A DNA stretch of 64,000 nucleotides from an uncultured Alistipes sp. (GCA_937880705.1 CALGRZ010000068.1:62001-126000), one strand, 5' to 3'. Shown: positions 47,409-56,450, counted from the stretch's first letter. The notes: a model not told the origin generated them from the sequence alone. A program made the numbers and translations.

Positions 47409-47493
47409 GAAATATTTTTTACAAACAACGAAAAGTCGACAAGCAAAAGATGTATCGTCGCACACCAGAGGGTTGACCTATAATAAATGGGGG

Positions 47494-47524
47494 TTGTAAA
47501 ATCGCACGCTAAACTCTATCTTTG
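47494..47524 (+). promoter_or_regulatory. TonB receptor promoter abutting the start codon
   Basis: TTG (47494-47496) and TATCTTTG (47517-47524), 20 bases apart. The -7 box ends four bases before the GTG that begins the signal peptide. Confidence 0.65.
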
Positions 47525-47528
47525 TGGC

Positions 47529-49787
47529 GTGAAAGCACTCATTGCAACATTGGCCCTGCTCGCAGCCGAACCCACACAGCCCATTGAGCCCGTAGACACC
47601 CTCCTGCATATTGAGAGGGTGGAGATCACCGCATCGCTCAAGCACGACGACCTGCGCCAAGCACCCATAAGTGCCACCATCATGCCGATGCACGCAATCG
47701 AGGAGCGCGGCGTAACCTCGCTGAAGGATATCTCGCTCATCGCCCCCAACTACTACCAACCGGACTACGGCTCGTCGATAACCTCGTCGATATATGTCCG
47801 AGGCTTCGGCTCGCGCATAGATCAGCCCGTGGTGGGTGTCACCGTTGACGACATACCGCTAATGAACAAGAATGGCTACGACTTCGACTTCTACGACATT
47901 CGCCGTGTGGAGATGTTGCGTGGCCCACAGGGTACACTCTATGGCCGTAACACATCGGGCGGAGTGATCGAGATTGCAACCCTCTCGCCCCTCGACTGGC
48001 AGGGTCTGCGCCTTATGGCCGAGTATGCCACCGTAAGCTCTGCCCGCGCCTCGTTAGGATACTATGCGGCACCGCGCAAGGGGCTCGGAGTATCGCTCAC
48101 GGCGGGCTACAACCACAACGGAGGCTATTGGCGCAACACCTACACCGACCGAATGGCCGACCGTGGCGACAGCGGCTCGGCACGTCTGCGCGTGCAGTGG
48201 TCAGGTCGCGGAGGCTGGAGCCTCGACAACAGCCTTACGGCAAGCTACACCAACGAGGGTGGCTACGCCTACCACCACTACAATCCCGCAACCAACGAGT
48301 ACGCACCTGTGGCCTACAACGACCCATCGGGCTATGAGCGACTGCTCGTCCAGGAGGGCCTCGTGGCCAAGTGGCGAGGCGACAAGGTGCAGCTATCCAT
48401 GGCTACGGGCTACAACTACCTCGACGACAAGATGACTCTCGATCAGGACTTCACGCCACGCTCGATGTTTACCCTTAAGCAGATGCAGCGCGAGCACTCA
48501 CTGACCGAAGAGATAGTCATACGCAACACCGATCGCGATGCACGCTGGCAGTGGCTAACAGGAGCCTTCCTCTTTGCCAAGTGGCTTGATATGTCATCAC
48601 CAGTAACATTCAAGCGCGACGGCATTGACGACCTAATACTTAAAAATGCCAACCACGGCATCACCTCGAGCGGCATCTTCCCCGAGGGCACAGCCATAGA
48701 GATAGACACGGACGAGTTCCTCATTGCGAGCGACTTTAACATCCCTACCTACGGCATCGCTTTATATCATCAGTCGACCGTAGAGCTGGGTCGCTGGCTG
48801 CTCACGGCAGGCCTGCGCCTCGACTTCGAGCACACGGCAATGCACTACAACTCGCACGGCACAATACCCTACCGCTTCAACTACACGATGACGGAGTTCA
48901 AGCCTCTGTACACGGAGTTTCGCGGTCACGACAAGCAGAGTTTCTTCGAGTTGCTGCCCAAGCTTGCAGCCGAATACCGCACCGCGTGTGGCACCATCTA
49001 TGCTACCATCACACGGGGTTACAAGGCGGGAGGCTTCAACACACAGATATTTTCGGATATCCTCCAGGTGAAGATGATGAACGGCATGATGGATGACCTC
49101 GGCCTAAAGCTCGACAGCTCGGGAACAACGACGAGCTACGACACCGCCTCGGCCACGCGATACAAGCCCGAGAAGAGCTGGAACTTCGAGATAGGCACAC
49201 ACCTTGCACCTGTGCAGGGCCTCACGCTCGATGGTGCGATATACCTTATCGAATGCTACGACCAGCAGGTGACCATACTTCCGCAGGGCAACAGCACAGG
49301 GCGCATGATGAGCAATGCCGCGCGTGCTCGCAGCTATGGCGCGGAGCTTACGGCAGAGTACCGCTACAAGGGTCTTATGGTGCGTGGCGACTATGGCTAC
49401 ACCAATGCCCGCTTTAGAGAGTACAACGACGGGCAAGCAGAGTATGCCGGCAACTACCTGCCCTACGCCCCACAGCATACCGCCTCGGTGGTCGCTGCAT
49501 ACTCATGGTCGCTCAACAACAAGAAGCTGCACAGCATCTCGATCATGGCCGATTGGCGTGGCGTAGGCCCCATATATTGGAACGAGGCCAACACACTCCG
49601 TCAGGGCTTCTACTCGCTGGTTGGTCTGCAACTGATGCTGCGCATGAGCCACTGCACCCTCACATTGTGGGGTCGCAACCTTACCAACACCGACTACGAC
49701 ACCTTCTACTTCAAGTCCGTAGGCGAGGAGTTCTTCTCAAAGGGAACACCACTGCACTGCGGCATACGTCTAAACGTAAATATATAA
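47529..49787 (+). CDS. TonB-dependent outer-membrane receptor
   Basis: A 752-residue receptor when started at the GTG whose product begins VKALIATLALLAAEPTQP, a good signal peptide; the frame is open 14 codons further but crosses the promoter. Residues about 30-150 form the plug (VEITASLKHDDL, RGFGSRIDQPVVGVTVDDIP, VEMLRGPQGTLYGRNTSGG) and the rest is a 22-strand barrel ending in GTPLHCGIRLNVNI. It lacks the SusC N-terminal carboxypeptidase-like domain, so it resembles siderophore or vitamin receptors rather than glycan importers. The calycin-like lipoprotein gene follows 13 bases later. Substrate unknown. Confidence 0.85.
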   Translation: MKALIATLALLAAEPTQPIEPVDTLLHIERVEITASLKHDDLRQAPISATIMPMHAIEERGVTSLKDISLIAPNYYQPDYGSSITSSIYVRGFGSRIDQPVVGVTVDDIPLMNKNGYDFDFYDIRRVEMLRGPQGTLYGRNTSGGVIEIATLSPLDWQGLRLMAEYATVSSARASLGYYAAPRKGLGVSLTAGYNHNGGYWRNTYTDRMADRGDSGSARLRVQWSGRGGWSLDNSLTASYTNEGGYAYHHYNPATNEYAPVAYNDPSGYERLLVQEGLVAKWRGDKVQLSMATGYNYLDDKMTLDQDFTPRSMFTLKQMQREHSLTEEIVIRNTDRDARWQWLTGAFLFAKWLDMSSPVTFKRDGIDDLILKNANHGITSSGIFPEGTAIEIDTDEFLIASDFNIPTYGIALYHQSTVELGRWLLTAGLRLDFEHTAMHYNSHGTIPYRFNYTMTEFKPLYTEFRGHDKQSFFELLPKLAAEYRTACGTIYATITRGYKAGGFNTQIFSDILQVKMMNGMMDDLGLKLDSSGTTTSYDTASATRYKPEKSWNFEIGTHLAPVQGLTLDGAIYLIECYDQQVTILPQGNSTGRMMSNAARARSYGAELTAEYRYKGLMVRGDYGYTNARFREYNDGQAEYAGNYLPYAPQHTASVVAAYSWSLNNKKLHSISIMADWRGVGPIYWNEANTLRQGFYSLVGLQLMLRMSHCTLTLWGRNLTNTDYDTFYFKSVGEEFFSKGTPLHCGIRLNVNI

Positions 49788-49800
49788 CACATAATAAATT

Positions 49801-50253
49801 ATGAAGATAAGAAACATCATCTACGCCCTACTATGCGGCGTGCTATTGATCTCATGTGAGAATGGCGAGAATAACGAGCTTCCGCCAAAGCCCATCGAAA
49901 AGCAGTGCTACAACGGCACGATGACGGTGGATCAGAACGACGGCTCATTCTACACACGCGAAGATGTCGAGGTCGATTACGAGATTAAGGATGGAGTGCT
50001 CAACTTCGTCATGTACAAGGTTAAGTTTGCTCAAGGCATGCCTCTGACACTCGACATGGTTGTCGAGGGGGTAACCTATAGCGAGAGCCCCGAGGGCTAC
50101 ACCCTCACAGGTGACGGCATCGTACCCTACGCCATGGGCGGGCCCTTCGAGAAGTACACAATAACCTCGCTCCAGGGCAGCATCACCGAGAGCCGCTTCA
50201 GCCTCTCGTTCAACTGCGGAGAGTACCCCGTAACCTACGAGGGCAGCCGATAG
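49801..50253 (+). CDS. calycin-like lipoprotein
   Basis: A 150-residue lipoprotein with lipobox LISC (Cys19). The mature part is a beta-rich lipocalin/calycin-type fold: YNGTMTVDQNDGSFYTREDV, VLNFVMYKVKFAQG and YTITSLQGSITESRFSLSFN. Such domains in Bacteroidota are paired with transport receptors and may bind a small hydrophobic ligand. It starts 13 bases after the TonB receptor and is cotranscribed with it, so it is probably a ligand-binding partner. The ligand is unknown. Confidence 0.75.
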   Translation: MKIRNIIYALLCGVLLISCENGENNELPPKPIEKQCYNGTMTVDQNDGSFYTREDVEVDYEIKDGVLNFVMYKVKFAQGMPLTLDMVVEGVTYSESPEGYTLTGDGIVPYAMGGPFEKYTITSLQGSITESRFSLSFNCGEYPVTYEGSR

Positions 50254-50273
50254 GTCACGGCAAGCACAACGAA

Positions 50274-50350
50274 ATAGGGCTGAATAGGGAGGCCGCTGAT
50301 GTCTATTCACAGACAACCGACTCTCCCTATTCAGCCCTATCTTTTTTTTT
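50274..50350. terminator. Long hairpin terminator with 10-base repeat units
   Basis: An 18-base stem, ATAGGGCTGAATAGGGAG (50274-50291) with CTCCCTATTCAGCCCTAT (50323-50340), followed by nine or more T. It lies between convergent genes and can act both ways. The arm contains two 10-base units (AAATAGGGCT, GAATAGGGAG), and the 10-mer GGGCTGAATA recurs in the repeat region near 57480. Confidence 0.85.
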
Positions 50351-50363
50351 CGATCCCTATCGC

Positions 50364-51524
50364 CTACTTAAGCACGGCCTCCACCAGAGCCTCAAGAGCA
50401 GGCTTATCCGAAGGCTTCATGCGAGAGAGGATGGTCACCATAGGCTCTACAACCTCCACGTCGCGACACTTGTCGATTATGGCGCGCATAGCCTTACCTG
50501 CCGAGGGTGCCCACGAACCATTCTCGATGATGGCCACACGTCGCTTTGTATAGTTCTTAATGGCCAGGTGGTACAAGAAATCATGCATGGGCGGGAAGAC
50601 ATCGGCATCGTATGAGGCCGCAGCCACCACCAAGCGACCATAGCGGAAGGCATCCTCGACAGCCTCGGCCATATCCTCGCGTGCCAAGTCGGTCACGGTC
50701 ACCTTTGCGCCACGCTCACGCAACATCTCGGCCACGGTGAGTGCCACCTCGCGAGTATTGCCATGTATCGAGGCATAGGCTACCAGCACACCCTCCTCCT
50801 CGGGTTCATACTTGCTCCATGTGTCATAAAGGCCGATGTAGTAGCCCAAGTTCTCGGTGAGGACAGGGCCATGCAAAGGACAGATAATGGCGATGTCGAG
50901 CGTAGCAGCCTTCTTTAGGAGTGCCTGCACGGGCGCACCATACTTACCACAGATATTGAAGTAGTATCGACGTGCCTCACTCGCCCACTCCTCGTCAACC
51001 GACAGAGCACCAAACTTACCGAAGCCGTCAGCCGAGAAGAGCACGCGCTCCTTGTCGTCGTAGCTAACCATAACCTCGGGCCAGTGCACCATAGGAGCCA
51101 TCACAAAGTGCAGCTTGTGGCTACCCAGGTCGAGGCTATCGCCCTCCTTCACAGCAATAGTGCGACCCTCGAGCTCAACATCAAAGAAGAACTGGGGCAA
51201 CATCTTCACCGCCTTATCCGATGCCACAACGCGCATCTCGGGATAACGCACCAAGGCGCGACCGATGGTACCTGCATGGTCGGGCTCAAGGTGTTGCACA
51301 ACGAGGTAGTCGGGTTTGCGACCGGCCAGAGCCTTATCAAGGTTATCAAGCCACTCGTCACCCTTACGACTATCTACCGTGTCCATCACCGCGATACGCT
51401 CATCGACAACGAGGTAAGAGTTATACGAAACACCATTGGGGACAACATACTGGCTCTCGAAGAGGTCGATATCCAGATCATCGACACCAATGTATATAAT
51501 ACTATCAGTTACATTCTTAATCAT
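50364..51524 (-). CDS. FprA-family flavodiiron protein
   Basis: Reduces oxygen to water or nitric oxide to nitrous oxide, protecting anaerobes. The 386-residue product has an N-terminal metallo-beta-lactamase domain with the di-iron ligands HLEPDH (His78, Glu80, Asp82, His83), MVHWPEVM, SADGFGKFG and PLHGPV, and a C-terminal flavodoxin domain with the FMN loop YASIHGNTRE. No rubredoxin tail is fused. The preferred start is MIKNVTDSIIYIG; the frame is open 20 codons upstream. It is convergent with the receptor operon. Confidence 0.9.
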   Translation of the reverse strand: MIKNVTDSIIYIGVDDLDIDLFESQYVVPNGVSYNSYLVVDERIAVMDTVDSRKGDEWLDNLDKALAGRKPDYLVVQHLEPDHAGTIGRALVRYPEMRVVASDKAVKMLPQFFFDVELEGRTIAVKEGDSLDLGSHKLHFVMAPMVHWPEVMVSYDDKERVLFSADGFGKFGALSVDEEWASEARRYYFNICGKYGAPVQALLKKAATLDIAIICPLHGPVLTENLGYYIGLYDTWSKYEPEEEGVLVAYASIHGNTREVALTVAEMLRERGAKVTVTDLAREDMAEAVEDAFRYGRLVVAAASYDADVFPPMHDFLYHLAIKNYTKRRVAIIENGSWAPSAGKAMRAIIDKCRDVEVVEPMVTILSRMKPSDKPALEALVEAVLK

Positions 51525-51690
51525 ACGTTTATCAGAAGTTTTAGGTTTATTCTGCAAATATCTAAAAAAACAACGTATTATCAAAATTTTTGAACACTTT
51601 TTTGTATCTTTGGCACCATAATATCACCTATTATAAGGCAACCGCACGTAATAAAGTGATTGCCAAGAAGCAGAAACAAAAACTTTTTTA

Positions 51691-51698
51691 TACTTTTG
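51691..51698 (+). promoter_or_regulatory. -7 box of the zinc-binding lipoprotein gene
   Basis: TACTTTTG, 26 bases before the ATG. A second TATCTTTG at 51605-51612 could give a longer leader. No Zur operator could be identified by eye. Confidence 0.4.
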
Positions 51699-51724
51699 TC
51701 AACCAAAAAAAGAGACATACAACG

Positions 51725-52576
51725 ATGTTAAAGAGAACAAGAACTATACTTATCCTCGCCGCAACCATCCTCGCAGTCGGCTGCAGCCGCAGCACCGCCC
51801 CTACGGAGCCTACAATATGGGTGACCATCACACCCCTTAAGGCTCTTGCCGAGGAGCTAACGATGGGAGACTTTAGGGTGGAGTGTCTCGTGCCGGCAGG
51901 TGCCAGCCCCGAGAGCTTCGAGCCGACAGCCCGCCAGATAGCCTCGCTCAACGATGCAGAGTTGCTCTTTAGCGTAGGTCTTATAGAGTTCGAGCACGGC
52001 CTGACGGCGAACATCTCCGACGACCGTCTTATCAACCTCTCGGAGGGCATAACCACCCTTGAGGGCAGCTGCTCGCACCACCACGGCCACCACAGCCATG
52101 GTGTAGACCCGCACATCTGGACTGCACCCCGCACCCTGGGGCAGATGGTTGACAACATGCACCGTGCGCTGAAGCAACGCTACCCCGACTCTGTGAAGTA
52201 CGACACCGCAGCCAACAGACTCCTTGAGCGCATCGACAGCCTCGACAGCTACTGCCGAACATGCATCGACAGCTCCAAGCTGCGTGCCATGATGATATAC
52301 CACCCCGCCTACACCTACTACGCCCACGACTACCATATCGACCAGATAGCCATCGAGCACGACGGCAAGGAGCCCACGCCAAAACGTCTTAAATCGCTCA
52401 TTGCCACAGCACAACGCCTCGGCATTGGCCACATCCTGCTTCAGGCGCAATATAGCGAGGACAAGGTACGTTCGTTGGCTCGCGAGTGCAACGCCGAGAT
52501 TATCGTCGTTGACCCTCTGGCCGAGGATATCATAGCCGAGATCGAGCGTGTAACCAACATAATATGCGGCAAGTAA
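51725..52576 (+). CDS. zinc ABC transporter substrate-binding lipoprotein (ZnuA-like)
   Basis: Captures zinc or manganese for an ABC importer. The 283-residue product starts MLKRTRTILILAATILAVGC with a lipobox (Cys20). The signature cluster-A9 fold is seen in VTITPLKALAEELT and PAGASPESFEPTARQ, and a His-rich loop CSHHHGHHSHGVDPHIW sits where ZnuA proteins have theirs, before the conserved DPHIW. The ATP-binding gene overlaps its stop by one base. The open frame extends 45 codons upstream across a promoter and is not used. No permease gene is adjacent. Confidence 0.88.
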   Translation: MLKRTRTILILAATILAVGCSRSTAPTEPTIWVTITPLKALAEELTMGDFRVECLVPAGASPESFEPTARQIASLNDAELLFSVGLIEFEHGLTANISDDRLINLSEGITTLEGSCSHHHGHHSHGVDPHIWTAPRTLGQMVDNMHRALKQRYPDSVKYDTAANRLLERIDSLDSYCRTCIDSSKLRAMMIYHPAYTYYAHDYHIDQIAIEHDGKEPTPKRLKSLIATAQRLGIGHILLQAQYSEDKVRSLARECNAEIIVVDPLAEDIIAEIERVTNIICGK

Positions 52577-53346
52577 TGAGACAGACCATACTCACCATCC
52601 GCGACCTTGGCGTACGTTACGACAACCTCACCGCCCTCGAGCATGTCGACCTCGAGGTCTATGCCGATGACTTCATCGGTGTCATAGGCCCCAACGGAGG
52701 TGGCAAGAGTTCGCTTGTCAAGGCCATCATGGGCATCGTACCACATAGTGGCAGTGTCATCCTCTCCGAGGAGCTCATGCGCAACGGCCGCCCCCACATA
52801 GGCTACCTACCACAACTATCGACCTTCGACCGATCGTTTCCGATCTCCGTAGGCGAGGTTGTGATGTCGGGCTTGCAAGGCGAGAGGGGGCTCTTTGGTC
52901 GCTACGGCAGAAGAGATAGAGAGCGTGTCGATGAGCTGCTGCGCCTCGCCTCACTCTCGGAGCTTGCATCACGCCCCATAGGCGAGCTGTCGGGTGGTCA
53001 GCTACAGAGGGTCATGCTCTGCCGTGCCATCATCAGCGAGCCACGTCTGTTAATACTTGACGAGCCTACCAACTTCGTAGACAACCGCTTCGAGAATGAG
53101 CTTTACAACCTCCTGCACCACCTCTCGGAGCGCATGGCCATCATCATGGTGTCGCACGACATAGGCACCATCTCGAGTGTCGTTCGCAGCATCGTCTGTG
53201 TCAACGGCCATGTACACCGCCACGACTCCAACATAATCACCGAGGAGCAGTTGCGCAACTACGACTGCCCTATACAGCTGATCTCGCATGGCGAGGTGCC
53301 CCACACCGTACTTGGCGAGCATCACCACTGCCCACACTGCAAGTAG
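52576..53346 (+). CDS. zinc ABC transporter ATPase (ZnuC-like) with His/Cys tail
   Basis: A 256-residue nucleotide-binding subunit. The Walker A motif is IGPNGGGKSS, the signature is LSGGQLQRVMLCRA, and LLILDEPTNFVD is Walker B; there is a conserved His switch in MVSHDIG. The C-terminus is extended and ends EHHHCPHCK, a probable metal-binding tail. The start ATG overlaps the previous stop (TAATG). No ZnuB permease follows: the next element is a terminator, so the permease must lie elsewhere or another is shared. Confidence 0.88.
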   Translation: MRQTILTIRDLGVRYDNLTALEHVDLEVYADDFIGVIGPNGGGKSSLVKAIMGIVPHSGSVILSEELMRNGRPHIGYLPQLSTFDRSFPISVGEVVMSGLQGERGLFGRYGRRDRERVDELLRLASLSELASRPIGELSGGQLQRVMLCRAIISEPRLLILDEPTNFVDNRFENELYNLLHHLSERMAIIMVSHDIGTISSVVRSIVCVNGHVHRHDSNIITEEQLRNYDCPIQLISHGEVPHTVLGEHHHCPHCK

Positions 53347-53370
53347 ATCATCGATTATTCACATCAATAG

Positions 53371-53405
53371 CAAAGGGTCGGCTACTCTAAGTAACCGACC
53401 CTTTG
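53371..53405. terminator. Terminator between the zinc ATPase and M23 genes
   Basis: CAAAGGGTCGG (53371-53381) pairs with CCGACCCTTTG (53395-53405), with a further short TACT/AGTA extension. It lies in a convergent gap of 78 bases. Confidence 0.8.
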
Positions 53406-53424
53406 CCGTTTCCAATCGCATCAT

Positions 53425-54459
53425 CTATCGCACTCGCAGACGTCGACCGATACGCAGTATCGTTGTCGACTTAATGCCGTTGAGCTGGCAGATGCGTGTC
53501 ACCGTAGTGCCATACTTACGCGCTATGGCACCCAGCGTATCACCCGAACGTATGGTGTGATACTTGATAGCCTCGGCAGCCTTACGCTCGGCCTCCTCCT
53601 GCTTCTCGGCCTCGATCTCATCGTCGAAGTTCTGCTCAAACTTCGAGTATATGCTGTAATAACGACGCTTCAGCAGCAGCTCGCTACGTCGCAGATCACC
53701 CGTCGAGAAGTCCACAATGCGCTCGGGATCAAACGATTGTCCCTTATATCGTGTCTCAAAGTGGAGGTGAGGGCCTGTGCTTCGGCCGGTACTGCCTCCC
53801 TGACCTATCTGTTGACCTGCCACCACCCAGTCACCAACCTCGACATCACGTCGCGAGAGGTGGGCATAGTAGGTCTCCAGACCATTGTTGTGACGTATGA
53901 TGACCAAGTTACCATAGTTGCCCGAAGCCTTCGAGAAGCGCACCTTACCATCGAATACGGCATATATGGGATCGCCCGTCTTAAGCGCGATATCTATACC
54001 CTGATGGGGGCGGCCACGTCGCGGGCCATAGCGCGATGTTATCTTACCACCGATATAGGGGTAGTGGTAGCTGCCCAGCGAGTCCACAAGCTGGATAACC
54101 AGAGCCTCTGGCAGATCTTCGGTCTTAACATCGTTGTAGACTATCGTAGCATCTGTCTTCCAATACTCTTCAAAGACTTTGTCGTCATTTTTGTAGTCTT
54201 CAGCCAGCACATAACGCCAGGTATTGTTGTTGAACAGCACAACCTTCAGTGCGGGATTCTCAGTGGCAAGGGTATCTATGACCGTCTCCTTACCCAACGT
54301 AGGCACCGGGCGCACAGGCACAGCAGGTGGCAGTGTTATCTTGGCCACCGTGTCACGCTTCACCGTATCGGCAGCCTGCACAGCCGTAGTATCTGCTTGG
54401 GCCACAGCCACAACAGCCGACATGGCAACCAAGCACAGAGTTAAAACAAATCTCTTCAT
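53425..54459 (-). CDS. M23 peptidase with LysM domain
   Basis: Peptidoglycan hydrolase of 344 residues, exported by a signal peptide (RFVLTLCLVAMSAVVAVAQA). The zinc site is RPHQGIDIA (HxxxD) and GPHLHFET (HxH), both complete, so it is an active M23 enzyme rather than a degenerate one. A C-terminal LysM domain (YHTIRSGDTLGAIARKYGTT) binds the wall, and a charged helix lies between. It is the last of five genes (yicC, gmk, nadD, DUF3109, this), with 3 bases between it and the previous gene. It probably shapes or recycles peptidoglycan. Confidence 0.92.
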   Translation of the reverse strand: MKRFVLTLCLVAMSAVVAVAQADTTAVQAADTVKRDTVAKITLPPAVPVRPVPTLGKETVIDTLATENPALKVVLFNNNTWRYVLAEDYKNDDKVFEEYWKTDATIVYNDVKTEDLPEALVIQLVDSLGSYHYPYIGGKITSRYGPRRGRPHQGIDIALKTGDPIYAVFDGKVRFSKASGNYGNLVIIRHNNGLETYYAHLSRRDVEVGDWVVAGQQIGQGGSTGRSTGPHLHFETRYKGQSFDPERIVDFSTGDLRRSELLLKRRYYSIYSKFEQNFDDEIEAEKQEEAERKAAEAIKYHTIRSGDTLGAIARKYGTTVTRICQLNGIKSTTILRIGRRLRVR

Positions 54460-54462
54460 ATC

Positions 54463-55044
54463 TTATCTTTCAATTTCACTCTTTAGCATCTCCTCGGCCA
54501 GCTCCATCTGTCGATAGAACTCCTCGCCAAAGGCTCTTATAATGGGCTCCTTCAAGCCACGGTATACCGGCAGACCGAGCCTCTTGCCACACTCGCGCGC
54601 CGAGCTGCACACAGCCCAACGATGGTAGTTCAAGCCTGCCGAGCCATTCCTGAAACGAGTCACACGAATGGGATAGAGGTGGCACGACAACGGCTTGATA
54701 AACGAGCACTTACCCTCGCGATAGGCCCTCTCGATGGCACAGAAGGTGATACCATCCTCCTCGAAGGCGTATGCACACGCAGCGTTGTCCACCAGAGGTG
54801 TTGTATAGTCACCATCGGTATCCACAACCATAAAGCCCTGCTCCTCGACAGCTCGACGACCCTCCTCGGTCATGTAGGGCGAGTAGTTATCCCACTCCTC
54901 CTCGAGGATATCCACCTCCTCAATATCGAGGGGTGCTCCCGAGTCACCCTCTACACAGCAGATGCCCTTGCACTGCTTCAGATCACAGGCAAAGCCCTCT
55001 CGCAGCAGGTCGAGGCTCACAATCTTATCATCAATCTCAATCAT
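54463..55044 (-). CDS. DUF3109 cysteine-cluster protein
   Basis: A 193-residue protein with a cysteine cluster near the N-terminus (FACDLKQCKGICCVEGDSGA; Cys20, 26, 30, 31) and further cysteines in AACAYAFE, FCAIER, CSFIKPLSCHLYPIR and CSSAREC. This resembles the YkgJ/DUF3109 group, thought to hold an iron-sulfur cluster or zinc. No enzymatic role is known. It lies 12 bases after nadD and 3 bases before the M23 gene. Confidence 0.85.
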   Translation of the reverse strand: MIEIDDKIVSLDLLREGFACDLKQCKGICCVEGDSGAPLDIEEVDILEEEWDNYSPYMTEEGRRAVEEQGFMVVDTDGDYTTPLVDNAACAYAFEEDGITFCAIERAYREGKCSFIKPLSCHLYPIRVTRFRNGSAGLNYHRWAVCSSARECGKRLGLPVYRGLKEPIIRAFGEEFYRQMELAEEMLKSEIER

Positions 55045-55056
55045 CGATGGTGCTGT

Positions 55057-55881
55057 TTAGGGGTTGTAAATATCCTTATAGCGGAAGGCGAGAATCTCAT
55101 AAACCATATCGTGGAACTGCTCCGCCTCGGTATTTTCGGGGTCGAGCTTGCGAGCACGGTTGAAGTCGTTGATGGCACTACCCCACTCGTTACGGCGGAA
55201 GAAGCACTTACCACGCTCCACATAGAGCTGCGCACGGTCGGGAGCCGCCTCGATCATGGCATTTAGCCTTACGATACTACCCTCGAGTGTCCACAGCTGA
55301 TTATCAACGATATACTTGGCCACCGACGGCGACACCATCTTCGATATATCCTCCTTGCGCTCTGCACGACCACGCACCTCGGTTGACGAGAACTCATGGT
55401 AGGGAGCATCCTCCAGCAATGTCACACGCTCGGCAAACTTCTCCACGGCATATCCCTTGCGCGGATATACATATATCTTATACTCGTTGAGTATCCTCTC
55501 ATAGTCGCGCCACTCGTCGAAGCGCGCCCAGATATCACTGCCCGTGATTATCGAGAACTCCATCTCGTGACCATGGTTCTCCTGGAGGTAGTCCAACGTA
55601 TTGATGGTGTACGAGGGCTTCTCCAGCACAAACTCAACCACCGAAGGCTTAATCTTCTCGGGATACTTTGACTCGCGACACGCCATCTCCGTCATCTCGT
55701 AACGGGCGTACTCGGGAGTCTGCAACACGTCGGTCTTGAAGGGGTTTTGTGGCGATATCACCAACGCCACCTCATCGGCCAGGTCGCGCTCGATGGCATA
55801 TTCGGCCAGTGCGATATGGCCATTATGCACAGGATCGAACGAACCGAAATATAACAACATACGTTTCTTCATATCGACCAT
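55057..55881 (-). CDS. nadD: nicotinate-nucleotide adenylyltransferase with C-terminal TPR
   Basis: Makes nicotinate adenine dinucleotide in NAD synthesis. Residues 1-200 are a NadD domain with GSFDPVHNGH (13-22), SPQNPFK, and SSTEVRGRAE, which ends the nucleotidyltransferase fold. The remaining 70 residues are an added helical pair that looks like one TPR motif (VERGKCFFRRNEWGSAINDF, NRARKLDPENTEA). NadD is usually 190-215 residues, so the 274-residue fusion is longer than normal. The ATG overlaps the gmk stop as TAATG. Confidence 0.88.
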   Translation of the reverse strand: MVDMKKRMLLYFGSFDPVHNGHIALAEYAIERDLADEVALVISPQNPFKTDVLQTPEYARYEMTEMACRESKYPEKIKPSVVEFVLEKPSYTINTLDYLQENHGHEMEFSIITGSDIWARFDEWRDYERILNEYKIYVYPRKGYAVEKFAERVTLLEDAPYHEFSSTEVRGRAERKEDISKMVSPSVAKYIVDNQLWTLEGSIVRLNAMIEAAPDRAQLYVERGKCFFRRNEWGSAINDFNRARKLDPENTEAEQFHDMVYEILAFRYKDIYNP

Positions 55882-56441
55882 TACTTTATGAAGTTATTAA
55901 TAATTGCCGCAGCCTCCTCGATGGCTACGTCGAGCTTGTCGTTGATGACCGTATGGTCAAACTCCTCGGACTTCGACAACTCAAACTCGGCCTTGCCTAT
56001 GCGCTTTACGATGACCTCTTCGCTATCGGTGCCACGGCCACGCAGTCTGCGCTCCAGCTCCTCGATCGAGGGCGGCATGATAAATATCGAGCATGCGTCA
56101 TCACCAAACAGTCGCTTGAGGTTGATGCCACCCATCACATCCACATCGAAGAGTATCACGTTACCTTTCGCCCAGATGCGCTCCATCTCGCTCTTCAGCG
56201 TTCCGTAGCACGTTCCCTGGTATACCTCCTCCCACTCGACGAACTCGCCACGCTCCACACGCGCCATAAACTCATCGTGCGACAGATAGTAGTAGTCAAT
56301 GCCATCACGCTCCTCGCCACGCGGCTTGCGCGAGGTGGCCGAAATAGAGAACTCGAAGCACGAGAAACGCTTCAACAACTCCCTTACTATGGTTGTCTTG
56401 CCCGAACCACTCGGCGCAGAGAATATCACCAACTTTCCCAT
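55881..56441 (-). CDS. gmk: guanylate kinase
   Basis: Phosphorylates GMP to GDP. The 186-residue product has APSGSGKTT (9-17) as P-loop, FSISATSRKPRGEE and DYYYLSHDEF for GMP binding, and the IFIMPPSIEELERRLRGRGT lid region. Length matches the family. It lies 9 bases after yicC and overlaps nadD by one base, within the five-gene operon. yicC next to gmk is a known conserved arrangement in several phyla. Confidence 0.94.
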   Translation of the reverse strand: MGKLVIFSAPSGSGKTTIVRELLKRFSCFEFSISATSRKPRGEERDGIDYYYLSHDEFMARVERGEFVEWEEVYQGTCYGTLKSEMERIWAKGNVILFDVDVMGGINLKRLFGDDACSIFIMPPSIEELERRLRGRGTDSEEVIVKRIGKAEFELSKSEEFDHTVINDKLDVAIEEAAAIINNFIK

Positions 56442-56450
56442 AGCTGCAAT

